From positions 1 to 43,743 of the forward strand of contig NZ_WMBA01000067.1 of assembly GCF_009707865.1 (NCBI RefSeq): a DNA stretch of 43,743 bases. Direction: 5' to 3'. Made by a program: the position numbers and the translations under genes. The notes beneath the pieces were generated by a model, which saw only the letters and a list, made by a program, of their open reading frames with translations, searched no databases and had not been told where the DNA came from. Every line of letters starts with the position of its first letter. The stretch's first letter is position 1. Below are positions 23,971 through 33,793 of this stretch, in pieces. Origin of the DNA: Amycolatopsis pithecellobii (GTDB taxonomy: Bacteria > Actinomycetota > Actinomycetes > Mycobacteriales > Pseudonocardiaceae).

Positions 23971-26559
23971 TCAGCTGACGATCGGCAGCGGGTTCCGCAC
24001 TGCCTGGGCGACGCCGTCGCTCAGTTGGGCTGCCGCGATGCGATCGGGAGTCGGGCGGCCATACAGCGTGGTGCGCTGCACCAGCGGCCGGCCCAGCGGC
24101 TCGACCATCGACTCCAGCGAACTGATCGTCTTGTACGAACCGTTGTCGGCGCCGGCCATCCGGCTGATCGTTTCCTCCATCAACGTTCCGCCCAGGTCGT
24201 TCACCCCGCCCCGCAGCACCGCCCGGCACGTGTCTTCGCCGAGTTTCACCCAGGAGCACTGGATGTTGTCGATCAACCCGTGCAACAAGATCCGCGCCAG
24301 GGCGTGCACCGCGCGGTTCTCCCGCACCGTCGTCCCCGGGCGAGCCAGGCCGGCCAGATAGATCGGCGCGTTCTGGTGGATGAACGGCAACAGCACGAAC
24401 TCCGTGAACCCGCGCCGGCCGTTGCGTTCCAGTGACTGCCGTTGCAGGGAAGCGATCAGCTTGATGTGCCCCACCCAGTGCGCCGGCGTGTCCACATGCC
24501 CGTACATCATCGTCGAAGTCGTCGGAATGCCCAGCGAATGCGCGGTGCTCACCACCTCGATCCAGCTCGACGTCGGCAGCTTGCCCTTCGTCAGCACCCA
24601 CCGAACATCGTCGTCGAGGATTTCCGCCGCGGTGCCCGGCAATGAGTCCACACCGGACTCGTGCGCCCGCGTCAACCAGTCCCGAATGGACAGATTCGTC
24701 CGCGAAGCGCCGTTCACGACCTCCATCGGGCTGTAGGAATGCAGGTGGATCTCCGGCTGCCGCCGCTTGACCTCGGCCGCCAGATCGAAATACGCCGTGC
24801 CGGGCATGTCCGGGTGAATCCCGCCCTGCATGCAGATCTCCGTGGCGCCGGCGTCCCAAGCCTGGTCCACCCGGTCACCCACCTGCGACAACGACAACGT
24901 GTACGCGTCGGCATCCGTGCGGCGCTGGGCGAAAGCGCAGAACCGGCAACCGGTGTAGCAGACGTTCGTGAAGTTGATGTTCCTCGTCACCACGAACGTC
25001 ACGTCGTCACCGACCGCGTCGCGGCGCAGGCCGTCGGCCAGCGCGGCCAGCGCGTCGAGCTCGGCGCCGTCCGCGTGCAGCAATGCCAGAGCGTCCTCAT
25101 CGGACAGTCCGGCAGGGTCTTTTTCCGCGCGCCGCAAGGCAGTGGCGATATCCGCGTCCATCCGGCGAACCGGGGACGGAACCTTCGACGCGAGCTCGTT
25201 CCAGTCGCCGTACACCGAATCGAAGTCGCTGCGCCGGTCGCCGGTGCGCCCGACGGTGTCGACCTCGACATGCAGCTCGGTCCGCCCCTGCTCCTGCCAG
25301 CCGCCTTCCGGTTCCTGCCAAGGCTTTCCGGTCGGCTTCACGTCCAGTGCGAGGCCCGTCCCGGGATCCGCCAGCGCGGCGACGTGTCCGGCGACCCGCG
25401 GGTCCAGCCATGGTTCGCCCGCCACCACATACTCGGGATAGATCGTCAGCCGCTCACGCAGCGAGTACCCCGCGGCCGCGGTTTGCCTTGCCAGCTCATC
25501 GATCTGCGGCCACGCCCGCTCCGGGTTCACATGGTCCGGCGTCAGCGGCGAAACCCCACCCCAGTCGTCGATTCCCGCGCGCACCATCAACTCGTACTGG
25601 CTGCCGATCAGGTTCGGCGGCGCCTGGATCCGCATCTTCGGGCCGAACACGAGGCGTGCCACCGCGATCGTCGCCGCCAGCTCCTGCAGATCGGCGTCCG
25701 GGGTGGCGCGCATCTTCGTGTCCGGCTTCGCGCGGAAGTTCTGTACGATGACTTCCTGAATGCCGCCGTAGGCCCGCGCCGCCTTGCGGATCGCGAACAG
25801 CGCGTCCGCCCGCTCGGCGTAGTTCTCGCCGATGCCGATCAAAATCCCCGTGGTGAACGGCACCGAATGCCGCCCGGCGTCGTCGAGTACGCGCAGCCGC
25901 ACCGCCGGATCCTTGTCCGGCGAACCGTAGTGCGGGCCGCCGCGTTCGCTCCACAACCGGGTCGCGGTGGTCTCCAGCATCATCCCCATGGACGGCGCGA
26001 CCGGCTTGAGTCGTTGCAGGTCCTGCCAGGTCAGCACACCAGGGTTCAGGTGCGGCAGCAGCCCGGTCTCCTCCAGCACCAGGATCGCCATCGCACGCAC
26101 GTAGGACAGCGTGTCGTCGTAGCCGTGCGCGTCGAGCCATTCGCGCGCGGCCTTCCACCGGTCCTCCGGCCGGTCGCCGAGCGTGAACAGCGCTTCCTTG
26201 CAGCCCATCGCCGCGCCTTCACGGGCGATCTTCAGCACTTCGTCAGGAGAGAGGAACGGTGCGTCCAGTTTCCCCGGCACGGTCGCGAACGTGCAGTAGC
26301 CGCATCGGTCCCGGCACAGCCGGGTCAGCGGGATGAACACTTTGCGGCTGTAGGTGATCACACCTTCGCGTCCGACCGCGGCGAGCCCGGCGTCGCGAAT
26401 ACGCGACGCGTGCTCCGAGAGCACGGTCAGATCCTCGTCACGGGCATGCAGCAACACGGTCGCTTCGCCGATGTCCAGCGTCTTGCCGTCACGCGCACGC
26501 GCCAGTGCGCGGCGCATCGCGGAAGCGGTCGGACGGTCCTCCTGCTGTGCTGATGCCAT
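23971..26559 (-). CDS. fbiC: FO synthase, bifunctional CofG/CofH (coenzyme F420)
   Basis: An 862-residue two-module radical SAM enzyme that makes 7,8-didemethyl-8-hydroxy-5-deazariboflavin (FO), the chromophore of coenzyme F420, from tyrosine and a flavin precursor. The N-terminal CofG-like half has CRDRCGYC (Cys82, Cys86, Cys89). The C-terminal CofH-like half has CYTGCRFC from Cys534 (534, 538, 541), both CxxxCxxC [4Fe-4S] motifs. Length is close to mycobacterial FbiC. ATG 26559 is chosen from family N-terminal layout ([10 protein letters not shown]); a longer start at 26622 is unlikely. F420 is used by many actinobacterial oxidoreductases, including LLM-class enzymes. Confidence 0.96.
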   Translation of the reverse strand: MASAQQEDRPTASAMRRALARARDGKTLDIGEATVLLHARDEDLTVLSEHASRIRDAGLAAVGREGVITYSRKVFIPLTRLCRDRCGYCTFATVPGKLDAPFLSPDEVLKIAREGAAMGCKEALFTLGDRPEDRWKAAREWLDAHGYDDTLSYVRAMAILVLEETGLLPHLNPGVLTWQDLQRLKPVAPSMGMMLETTATRLWSERGGPHYGSPDKDPAVRLRVLDDAGRHSVPFTTGILIGIGENYAERADALFAIRKAARAYGGIQEVIVQNFRAKPDTKMRATPDADLQELAATIAVARLVFGPKMRIQAPPNLIGSQYELMVRAGIDDWGGVSPLTPDHVNPERAWPQIDELARQTAAAGYSLRERLTIYPEYVVAGEPWLDPRVAGHVAALADPGTGLALDVKPTGKPWQEPEGGWQEQGRTELHVEVDTVGRTGDRRSDFDSVYGDWNELASKVPSPVRRMDADIATALRRAEKDPAGLSDEDALALLHADGAELDALAALADGLRRDAVGDDVTFVVTRNINFTNVCYTGCRFCAFAQRRTDADAYTLSLSQVGDRVDQAWDAGATEICMQGGIHPDMPGTAYFDLAAEVKRRQPEIHLHSYSPMEVVNGASRTNLSIRDWLTRAHESGVDSLPGTAAEILDDDVRWVLTKGKLPTSSWIEVVSTAHSLGIPTTSTMMYGHVDTPAHWVGHIKLIASLQRQSLERNGRRGFTEFVLLPFIHQNAPIYLAGLARPGTTVRENRAVHALARILLHGLIDNIQCSWVKLGEDTCRAVLRGGVNDLGGTLMEETISRMAGADNGSYKTISSLESMVEPLGRPLVQRTTLYGRPTPDRIAAAQLSDGVAQAVRNPLPIVS

Positions 26560-26667
26560 GCGGCCAACGTAGGCCGGTTCGGGGAACCTTCTCCATGGCC
26601 GCGCAGGTGATTCGCGAGCCATACCAGGAAGGGGGCATGTTTTCCCAGCTCAGTGACGTTGCTTTCG

Positions 26668-26696
26668 TTGCCGCGACGGCCGTGGCGCGGTATTAC
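26668..26696 (+). promoter_or_regulatory. Promoter of transposase-like gene (leaderless)
   Basis: TTGCCG (26668-26673), a 17-nt spacer, then TATTAC (26691-26696). GTG 26704 lies 7 nt beyond the -10, so transcription should begin at or next to the start codon. No Shine-Dalgarno sequence is present. Confidence 0.55.
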
Positions 26697-26703
26697 CTAA
26701 AGT

Positions 26704-28287
26704 GTGGCTTCGGTCGTCGGCAAGCGGATCAACGGGCGGACTTACTACTACCTGGTCGAGTCCGAACGGGTCGACGGCAGACCCAAGATCGTGTCGCAGC
26801 GTTACCTCGGTGCGGCCGAGGAGCTGGCCGCGGCACTCGACGGTGCGGCCGGTTTGCCCGAATCGACGCGGCATCTGGCGTTCGGTGATGTCGCCGCGGT
26901 GTGGTCGACGCTGGCCCGCCTGGCGGTGGGCCGCGCGATCGAAGAGATCGTCGGCCCGCGCCGGGTGAAAGTCGCTACATACCTGACCCTGGCCGTGGTG
27001 CACCGGGCGACAGCTCCGGACACCGGACTTGCCGAGTGGTGGAAAAACGCCGCCGCGGCGCGTTTCGTCCGGCCACGGCTCGCGGCGGATGCCGTCACCG
27101 ATGCGGAATTCTGGCGGGTGACCGCGAGGCTCACCCGCCGGCAGTTGGAGCGCATCGAGGACGCAGTCGCCGCGCGCATCGCCTTGCCCGACCCGACCAC
27201 CCTCGCCGTGGACGTGCCGAACTTCGCGACCTATGCCGAATCCGACACCGCGGACGCGACGCTCGCCGGGCTGAGTGCCATCGTCACCCGCGATGGCGCG
27301 ATTCCCCTCGTGTCCCGCGTGTACCAGCGTGGCGGTCCCGGTGTGGAGCCGTTCGGTGTCGCGGTGGAGCGGTTGAGCGCCCGCCATCCCGGCACGGTGA
27401 CCGTCGTGTTCGACACCGGACAGCACGCACAGCTCGACCTGGACTCGGGGTTGCATTTCGTCGGCGCCCTGCCGTTGGGCGACTTTCCCGACCTACTGAC
27501 CCGGCCCGGGGCGAGCCGGCGACCGGTCGATCACGATCGGTACCCGGGCCTGACCGCGCTCGACACCCGGACGACGGTCTTCGGCACCACCAGGCGAGTG
27601 GTGCTGACGCATTCCGCGCGACTGCACGCGGCGCAGGCCCGCGGTTTCGCGCAGGCGCTGAGCAGTGCGACGCGGCAACTCGACGGCCTCGCGCTCGCGC
27701 TCGCCGCCGGCACCAACCGCCGGCCACGGGACCAGCTGCGCACCGACATCGCCCGGATCACCCGCGTGCGCTGGGTCGATCGGGTGCTGAGCGCGCAGCT
27801 CACCGGCACCCAGCCGGGTGAGCTGCGGTTGGAGTATCGCATCGACGAGACCGCACGCGCCCGGCTCGACGAAGAGTTCTTCGGCAAGCAGCTGCTGGTC
27901 ACCGACCACGACGACTGGCCGGCCGCCGAAGTCATCGCCGCCTACCGTGCCCGATACCACCTCGACTCGACCTTCCGGATGCTCAACGGATCGTTCGTGC
28001 CCGCGCCCGCGCCGCGCCGGGATTGGAGCGAGCAACGGATCGCCGTGCACTCGCTGGTCAGCTCGCTCACGACGGCGGTCACCCACCTGATGCGCCGCGA
28101 AGCGGACTGTGCGGGCCTGGACCTGTCCGTCCGCGAGCTGCTCGATCAACTCTCGCGCATCGGTGAGACCGTGCTGCGCTACCCCTCCACCGGCGGCCGC
28201 CCGCGCACCCGGCGGATCCTCACCGCCCGCGACGAGACGCAGCAACGGTTGTTCGAGCTGTTCGGCCTGGGCGACTACGCCCCCTGA
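26704..28287 (+). CDS. IS1634-like transposase-derived protein
   Basis: A 527-residue protein with the layout of IS1634/IS4-superfamily transposases: N-terminal YYYLVESERVDGRPKIVSQRYLG, VDVPNFATY at the first Asp position, VVFDTGQHAQ near the second, and YRARYHLDSTFRMLNGS at the usual E-x-x-F-R position. That third site reads D-S-T-F-R, not E-x-x-F-R, so the DDE triad is at least altered. No terminal inverted repeats or target duplications are visible. It has its own leaderless promoter and overlaps the convergent glucosidase by 13 bases. Inference: an immobile or domesticated transposase; a cryptic active copy is not excluded. Confidence 0.75.
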   Translation: MASVVGKRINGRTYYYLVESERVDGRPKIVSQRYLGAAEELAAALDGAAGLPESTRHLAFGDVAAVWSTLARLAVGRAIEEIVGPRRVKVATYLTLAVVHRATAPDTGLAEWWKNAAAARFVRPRLAADAVTDAEFWRVTARLTRRQLERIEDAVAARIALPDPTTLAVDVPNFATYAESDTADATLAGLSAIVTRDGAIPLVSRVYQRGGPGVEPFGVAVERLSARHPGTVTVVFDTGQHAQLDLDSGLHFVGALPLGDFPDLLTRPGASRRPVDHDRYPGLTALDTRTTVFGTTRRVVLTHSARLHAAQARGFAQALSSATRQLDGLALALAAGTNRRPRDQLRTDIARITRVRWVDRVLSAQLTGTQPGELRLEYRIDETARARLDEEFFGKQLLVTDHDDWPAAEVIAAYRARYHLDSTFRMLNGSFVPAPAPRRDWSEQRIAVHSLVSSLTTAVTHLMRREADCAGLDLSVRELLDQLSRIGETVLRYPSTGGRPRTRRILTARDETQQRLFELFGLGDYAP

Positions 28288-29870
28288 ACCGCCAACCAGA
28301 CCGCCGCGTCAGTCGGGAGCTTTCCGTTCGGCAGCGTTTCGCTCGCCAGCAGGATCCGCTCGTGCGGCGGCAGCGGGAACGGTTCACCGGACAGGTTCAC
28401 CGCGCACACCAGACCCGGTTCGCGGTGGAACAGCAACACATCCTCAGGACTGTCCAACCAGGACAGTTCACCCTCACCCAGTGCGGGATGTGCCCGGCGT
28501 AACCGCAATGCCTTGCGGTACAAGGAAAGCATCGAATCCTCGTCGCGCAGCTGGGTTTCCGCGGTGAGCTTATGCCAGTGCGGCGGCTGCGGCAGCCACG
28601 AACCTCCCGGTCCGAAGCCGAACGGTGGCTCGTTTCCCTGCCATGGCAACGGAACCCGGCACCCATCGCGGCCGCGCTCGGTGTGGCCGGACCGTTCCCA
28701 GGTCGGGTCCTGCAACACCTCCTCCGGCAAATCCTCCACTTCCTCCAGGCCGAGTTCCTCGCCCTGGTAGTGGTAGACGCCGCCGGGTAGCGCGTGCATC
28801 AGCAGCAACGCGGCGCGGGCCCGGCGGCGGCCGACCTCGAGATCCGCAGGTTCGCCGGGTGCCGGTCGCCCGTACCGGGTCACGTGCCGCACCACGTCGT
28901 GGTTGGACAGTACCCAGGTGGCGGGTGCGCCGACCGCGTGCAGCGCACCGATACTGCTGTCGATCACCTTACGCAGCGCCGCGGAATCCCAGTCACAGCG
29001 CAGGAAATCGAAGTTGAACGCGCTGTGCAGCTCATCCGGCCGCACGTACCGGGCGATTCGCTCGGCGCCGGTCACCCACGCCTCCGCGACGAAAATCCGG
29101 TCCTCGCCATAGGATTCGATGATGCGCCGCCACGACCGGTAGATCTCGTGCACGCCGTCCCGGTCCCAATGCGGGTGATTCGTCCGGTCCGGCGGGCTGA
29201 CCAGATCTTCGTGGTCGACACCAAGATCAGGAAGGCCAACCTGCTTGATCAACCCGTGCGCGACGTCGATGCGGAACCCGTCCACACCACGATCCAGCCA
29301 GAACCGCAGGATGTCCTCGAACTCGGCCCGCACCCGGGGGAGTTCCCAGTTCAGGTCCGGCTGCGAGCGGTCGAACAGGTGCAGGTACCACTCGCCGTCG
29401 GGCACCCGGGTCCACGCCGGGCCGCCGAACACACTCTTCCAGTCGTTGGGCGGCGCGCCGGATTCCTTGCCCTGCCGGAAAATGTAGCGTTCGCGGGCCG
29501 CCGATCCCGGCCCGGCGGCGAGCGCCTCCTGGAACCACGGGTGCCGGCTGGAGGTGTGGTTGGGCACGATGTCCACGATGAGCCGCAGGCCGTGCTCGTG
29601 CGTTTCCCTGATCAGGGCCTCGGCGTCGGCGAGAGTGCCGAACAGCGGGTCGATATCGCGATAGTCGGCGACGTCATAGCCCCCGTCGGCCATAGGGGAG
29701 GGGTACCACGGCGTGATCCACACGGCGTCCACGCCGAGGTCACGCAGGTACGGCAGCCGGGACCGGATGCCGGCGAGGTCACCGATCCCATCCCCGCTCG
29801 CATCGGTCAGGCTCCTGATGTAGATCTGATAGATAGCCGCGCTGCGCCACCAAAGGGTGCTGACCGCCAC
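28275..29870 (-). CDS. GH13 alpha-glucosidase
   Basis: A 531-residue glycoside hydrolase family 13 enzyme of the oligo-1,6-/alpha-glucosidase type. Conserved regions are DIVPNH (near 100), GFRIDVAH with nucleophile Asp202, FVAEAW with acid/base Glu263, and LSNHDVVRH with Asp325. The N terminus (WWRSAAIYQIYIRSLTD) is characteristic, and no signal peptide is seen, so it is probably cytoplasmic. GTG 29870 has GGAGAGGGG upstream. No sugar transporter is nearby. It may hydrolyse maltose, sucrose or trehalose-type substrates; sequence alone does not settle this. Confidence 0.93.
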   Translation of the reverse strand: MAVSTLWWRSAAIYQIYIRSLTDASGDGIGDLAGIRSRLPYLRDLGVDAVWITPWYPSPMADGGYDVADYRDIDPLFGTLADAEALIRETHEHGLRLIVDIVPNHTSSRHPWFQEALAAGPGSAARERYIFRQGKESGAPPNDWKSVFGGPAWTRVPDGEWYLHLFDRSQPDLNWELPRVRAEFEDILRFWLDRGVDGFRIDVAHGLIKQVGLPDLGVDHEDLVSPPDRTNHPHWDRDGVHEIYRSWRRIIESYGEDRIFVAEAWVTGAERIARYVRPDELHSAFNFDFLRCDWDSAALRKVIDSSIGALHAVGAPATWVLSNHDVVRHVTRYGRPAPGEPADLEVGRRRARAALLLMHALPGGVYHYQGEELGLEEVEDLPEEVLQDPTWERSGHTERGRDGCRVPLPWQGNEPPFGFGPGGSWLPQPPHWHKLTAETQLRDEDSMLSLYRKALRLRRAHPALGEGELSWLDSPEDVLLFHREPGLVCAVNLSGEPFPLPPHERILLASETLPNGKLPTDAAVWLAVQGA

Positions 29871-29935
29871 GTGCTGCCCCTCTCCTGTCGGCTACGAACA
29901 AAGCGTAACCGGGGCAACGCGGTCAGCGCTGGGCT

Positions 29936-30103
29936 TCACCGTGGTGGCGGCTGGGTGCGGTCGGCTTCGGGCTCGGTGACCTCGGACTTGCCGCTGTTGC
30001 GGTCGCGGCGATGCTGATGCGGTTGGTGGTCCTGGTTTTCGGCCAGTTCCGGTCCGCCCCACTTCTCGTTGTTGTCGTTGTCGTCCAAGCGATGTCTGGC
30101 CAT
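29936..30103 (-). CDS. Small hydrophilic protein (55 aa)
   Basis: Beginning MARHRLDDNDNNEKWGG, it is highly charged and rich in Asp, Asn, His, Gln and Pro, and ends in TQPPPR. ATG 30103 is 4 nt from AGGAGG; the ATG just before it (30106) is an alternative. The strong ribosome binding site and intact frame support translation. It is probably disordered, with unknown function. Confidence 0.65.
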   Translation of the reverse strand: MARHRLDDNDNNEKWGGPELAENQDHQPHQHRRDRNSGKSEVTEPEADRTQPPPR

Positions 30104-30171
30104 CATTCCTCCTGATTCCCATTGCCGGCGGAATGCCCGAAACGGTGGCCGTCAAACCTTGTTTGTCCTGG

Positions 30172-31191
30172 TCAAGAGCGCCGGAGGTACGCCGAGGGCG
30201 TGGTGCCCTTCCAGCGTTTGAAGGCGTGGATGAAGCTCGACGCCTCTGCGTAGCCGAGCCGGATCGCTACGTCTTCGATCGACAGCGCGCCGGTGGTCAG
30301 CATCTCCTCGGCCAGCGCCACCCGGACCTCGTCGAGGAGGGCACGGAAGCTCGTGCCCTCCTCGGCCAGTTTCCGCCGCAGCGTCCGGGTGCTCATCCCC
30401 AGGTCACGCGCGACACCCGGCATGCCTTCGGCCAGCGCGCCAAAACGGGTGAGCCGCTCACGGACGTCGTAGGCGACCCCCGAGCGGCGCCGCCGTCGCG
30501 AAACGAGCGTCCGGCACTGTGCTTCGCACACGGCGACGGCCTGCTCGTTGGCCAGCGGCAGCGGCGTATCCAGGAGTGTGGCGTCGAACGTGCCGAGATT
30601 GGCCGGCTGCCCGAATCGCGGCGATACGCCGAACAACCTCACGTATTCGTCTACAGTGGACGGTACGGGATGGCGGAAATCCAAGGACAGCAACGGAACC
30701 GGGCTCGGCAGCAGGTCGGCCAACATGGTGTGGATTGCGGCCAGATCCCGCTCGACGAGAAACCGGGCGAGTTCGTCCGGCAGTGCGGTGTCATCCAGCT
30801 CCAGCCGTACCTGACCATTCACCAGCACCGCACGCGGGATGGTGAAGGAAAAGCTGAGATCGAGATAGCGCAACGCGAAGTTGACCGCGTCGCGCACGGT
30901 CGGGCTGCTGAGGAACGCGAAGCCGAAGATACCGAACGTCGTCGTGTGGTACTCGCGGCCGAGGGCGAGCCCGGCGTCGGGCAGCGCCGCCGCGAGATTT
31001 CGCACAACACGCAGCTCCTGACGCGCCTCCACCTCGGCCGTCGGGTCCTCCAGCAGCTGCGGGGTCAGGCCGCTGCCGGCCAGCACGCCGGTGACTCCGC
31101 GCTCGCGCGCGAACCGATTGAGCAGGCAGACTCCCGCGATCCCGCGTGGGAAGTCCCAGTGCCGGATGGCCGGTTCGGCCAGCTGACTCAT
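30172..31191 (-). CDS. AraC-family regulator (arabinose-binding-like N domain)
   Basis: About 339 residues from ATG 31191. The N-terminal two-thirds resemble the Arabinose_bd/OruR-ArgR ligand domain. The C terminus has two helix-turn-helix motifs: MPGVARDLGMSTRTLRRKLA and IEDVAIRLGYAEASSFIHAF, then FKRWKGTTPSAYLR. It is divergent from the monooxygenase at 31262 with only about 70 bp between, so it probably activates or controls that gene. The ligand is unknown. Confidence 0.88.
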   Translation of the reverse strand: MSQLAEPAIRHWDFPRGIAGVCLLNRFARERGVTGVLAGSGLTPQLLEDPTAEVEARQELRVVRNLAAALPDAGLALGREYHTTTFGIFGFAFLSSPTVRDAVNFALRYLDLSFSFTIPRAVLVNGQVRLELDDTALPDELARFLVERDLAAIHTMLADLLPSPVPLLSLDFRHPVPSTVDEYVRLFGVSPRFGQPANLGTFDATLLDTPLPLANEQAVAVCEAQCRTLVSRRRRRSGVAYDVRERLTRFGALAEGMPGVARDLGMSTRTLRRKLAEEGTSFRALLDEVRVALAEEMLTTGALSIEDVAIRLGYAEASSFIHAFKRWKGTTPSAYLRRS

Positions 31192-31261
31192 GTCCGAAAT
31201 TATGGATCGAGTGACCGTTGTTGTCTTGGCGGGGTGCCAATATGCACTTACGGTGACAAAC

Positions 31262-32752
31262 GTGCACGAGACGAAGACGTCCCGTCCAGCGATCGCGATC
31301 ATCGGCGCTGGGTTCGGCGGCCTCGGTATGGCGATCATGCTGGAGCGGGCCGGCTTCACCGATTACACGATCTTCGAGCGGGCTTCGGACATCGGCGGGG
31401 TCTGGCGGGACAACACCTACCCGGGCGCGGGCTGTGACGTGCCGTCACCGCTGTACTCCTATTCTTTCGCGCCCAACCGGACCTGGCCGCGTCGGTACTC
31501 GTTGCAGCCCGACATCCTCGAGTATCTGCGCCGGACGGCGAAGGACGCCGGGGTGCTGGACCGGGTACGGCTCAACACGGAGGTCACCGGCGCCGACTTC
31601 GACGCCGCCGCCAGGAAATGGCGGGTGGAGACGAGCGACGGCGAGACCGTCGAGGTGGACGTGCTGATCCCCGCCGTCGGCCAGCTGTCGCGGCCGTCGG
31701 TCCCCGATATTCCCGGTGCGGAGACCTTTACCGGCGATGCCTTCCACTCGGCGCGGTGGCGACACGACGTGGATCTGCGCGGCAAGCGCGTCGCCGTCAT
31801 CGGCACCGGCGCGAGCGCGGTCCAGTTCGTGCCCCAGATCCAGCCGGAAGTCGCGCGGCTGGCCGTTTTCCAGCGATCGGCGCCCTACGTCATTCCCAAG
31901 CCCGACCGGACCTACCGGCGCTGGCATCACCGGATGTTCCGGGCGTTCCCGGGCACCCAGCTCGCCGGTCGCCTCGGTCTCTGGACCGCGGGTGAGCTGC
32001 TGACCATGGCACTGACTTCCGTGCAGGCGGTGGGCAAACTCGTCGAGCTGATGTTCCGGACCCAGCTTCGGGTTCAGATACGCGACAAGGAACTACGCGC
32101 CAGGTTGATCCCGGACTACCGGGCCGGCTGCAAGCGCGTTCTCTTCTCCAGCAACTGGTTCCCCACGCTCACGAAGTCCAATGTGGACCTGGTGACCGAC
32201 CCGATCACCGGCATCGCCCCGAACGGGGTGCGAACGGCGACCGGGGAGCACGAGGTGGACGTGATCATCTACGGCACGGGCTTCAAGGCGACGGAATTCC
32301 TTGTCCCCATGCGCATTCGTGGGATCGGCGGGCGCGAGCTCGCGGACGAATGGGCCGAGGGTGCGCACGCCTATTACGGCATCAGCGTGCCGAGGTTTCC
32401 GAACATGTTCGTGGTCTACGGGCCGAACACCAACCTCGGCGGCAACTCGATCATCTACATGATGGAGCACCAGTTCCGGTACGTCCTGCAGCTGGTGCGC
32501 GAGCTCGCTGCAGGCCGGATGTCCTGTGTGGACGTACGCGGCGACGTTGCGGGCAAGTTCGACGCGGAAGTGCAGCAGCGCTTGCGCACCAGCGTGTGGG
32601 CCACCTGCCGGAGCTGGTACCGGGACGAGAGCGGCCGGATTTCGACGAACTGGCCCGGGCTCGTGTGGGAGTACCACCGGCGCACGAGGAAGGTCGACCT
32701 CGCCGACTATCGCGATCTCGCGCCGGGTGATCGCCCGGCCGCGGTGCAGTGA
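31262..32752 (+). CDS. Flavin monooxygenase, Baeyer-Villiger type (second copy)
   Basis: A 496-residue paralogue of the enzyme at 8932. FAD-binding GAGFGG is near the start, the fingerprint FTGDAFHSARW begins at residue 156 and matches F-x-G-x-x-x-H-x-x-x-W, and VIGTGASA follows for NADPH. GTG 31262 is chosen because GGTGA lies 5 nt upstream; GTG 31253 and longer starts exist. The divergent AraC gene is the likely regulator. Similarity to the TetR-linked copy suggests the strain oxidises more than one ketone, sterol or related substrate. Confidence 0.92.
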   Translation: MHETKTSRPAIAIIGAGFGGLGMAIMLERAGFTDYTIFERASDIGGVWRDNTYPGAGCDVPSPLYSYSFAPNRTWPRRYSLQPDILEYLRRTAKDAGVLDRVRLNTEVTGADFDAAARKWRVETSDGETVEVDVLIPAVGQLSRPSVPDIPGAETFTGDAFHSARWRHDVDLRGKRVAVIGTGASAVQFVPQIQPEVARLAVFQRSAPYVIPKPDRTYRRWHHRMFRAFPGTQLAGRLGLWTAGELLTMALTSVQAVGKLVELMFRTQLRVQIRDKELRARLIPDYRAGCKRVLFSSNWFPTLTKSNVDLVTDPITGIAPNGVRTATGEHEVDVIIYGTGFKATEFLVPMRIRGIGGRELADEWAEGAHAYYGISVPRFPNMFVVYGPNTNLGGNSIIYMMEHQFRYVLQLVRELAAGRMSCVDVRGDVAGKFDAEVQQRLRTSVWATCRSWYRDESGRISTNWPGLVWEYHRRTRKVDLADYRDLAPGDRPAAVQ

Positions 32753-32759
32753 TCCGGCG

Positions 32760-33194
32760 TTATTGAGGAATGCCGCCCAGGCGCAGGAGTTTGGTGTCGC
32801 CGGACCTGGCCGGCTCACCGCAGTGCGCGCACACCGTCGTCGTGTGCAGTTCCGCCCCGCAGGAGTGTTCCCACACCGTCGGCGCCGGGCCCCCGGTCAC
32901 GTACTTGTCGCCCCACTGCATGAGGCCGTGCAGGATCGGCCGCAGCGCTTTGCCCGCTTCGGTCGGCAGGTACTCGTAGCGCGGCGGGTGCTCCTCGTAC
33001 CGCACCTTTTCGAGCACGCCGTGCTCCACGAGTTTGCGCAGCCGGGCAGCCAGAATGTCCCGGCTCGCCCCGGTGTTCGCCACGATCTGATCGAACCGCC
33101 GCTGCCCCAGCAGCACCTCGCGCAGTGCGACCAGCGTCCACCGCTCCCCGATGACGCCGAGCGCATTGGCCAGCGAGCACGTCCGTGCGACCAT
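32760..33194 (-). CDS. HxlR-family transcriptional regulator
   Basis: A 144-residue winged-helix regulator. CSLANALGVIGERWTLVALR near the N terminus and RDILAARLRKLVEHGVLEK are typical HxlR motifs, with Cys6 at the redox-sensing position of some members. The C-terminal tail adds HSCGAELHT and CAHCGEPA, a possible metal-binding cluster beyond the usual domain. ATG 33194 has GAGGAGG 4 nt upstream. It is convergent with the monooxygenase and only 7 bases away from it. Confidence 0.88.
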   Translation of the reverse strand: MVARTCSLANALGVIGERWTLVALREVLLGQRRFDQIVANTGASRDILAARLRKLVEHGVLEKVRYEEHPPRYEYLPTEAGKALRPILHGLMQWGDKYVTGGPAPTVWEHSCGAELHTTTVCAHCGEPARSGDTKLLRLGGIPQ

Positions 33195-33441
33195 GCAACC
33201 TCCTCGTCCGATATTCCAACTTAGCACGTGAGAGCGCAGTCGGTGATTTTTTGTTCATCTTGATCGCTGACCCGGTTTGACATTGGCCAGCCCGGGTATC
33301 GCCTCGTGTGCGGCACCACAGCCCGGTCGGGAAGAAAGCACGACCGGCGCGCGTTGGGCATCCGGATGGTTCGCGCGTCGCGTGCATTCCCACAGATCGC
33401 ACAGCGGCTGAGCCATGCCTGGCCAAGGAGAGGAGGCGGCA

Positions 33442-33696
33442 ATGTCACATCAGGGCGACTGGCAGGAAGAAGCCGCCTGCCGGGACGAGGACCCCGAGTT
33501 GTTCTTTCCCGTGTCCGAAAGGGGCCCGGGTGCCCGGCAGGTCGCGCAGGCGAAAGCCGTCTGCGCACGCTGCCCGGTCCGCGCCGAGTGTCTCCAGTAC
33601 GCGCTGGACGCCGGCCTGGACCATGGGATCTTCGGCGGCACGACCGACGCCGAGCGGCGGAAGCTTTTTCGTCGCACGCGCGCCGAGGCGGCCTGA
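33442..33696 (+). CDS. WhiB-family iron-sulfur regulator
   Basis: An 84-residue WhiB protein. Cys13, Cys41, Cys44 and Cys50 supply the [4Fe-4S] ligands in the order C, C-x-x-C, C, and GIFGG (62-66) is a variant of the GVWGG turn, followed by a basic ERRKLFRR tail. WhiB proteins bind sigma factor and DNA and respond to redox or nitric oxide. ATG 33442 has GAGGAGG upstream. A terminator follows the gene. Confidence 0.94.
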   Translation: MSHQGDWQEEAACRDEDPELFFPVSERGPGARQVAQAKAVCARCPVRAECLQYALDAGLDHGIFGGTTDAERRKLFRRTRAEAA

Positions 33697-33708
33697 GATC
33701 ACGGAAGT

Positions 33709-33738
33709 CCGCTGACCCTTCGGGTGTCAGCGGGCTTT
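33709..33738 (+). terminator. Terminator after whiB-like gene
   Basis: CCGCTGAC (33709-33716) pairs with GTCAGCGG (33726-33733) over a short loop, followed by GCTTTCG. Confidence 0.75.
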
Positions 33739-33793
33739 CGCATGCCCGGGGGCGCGAGGTGAGTTCTCCCTTCACCTATGAGATATTTGCGCG

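Noticed and set aside
24661..26553. 630-residue plus-strand open frame
   Set aside because: It is antisense to fbiC, which carries two clear radical SAM motifs.
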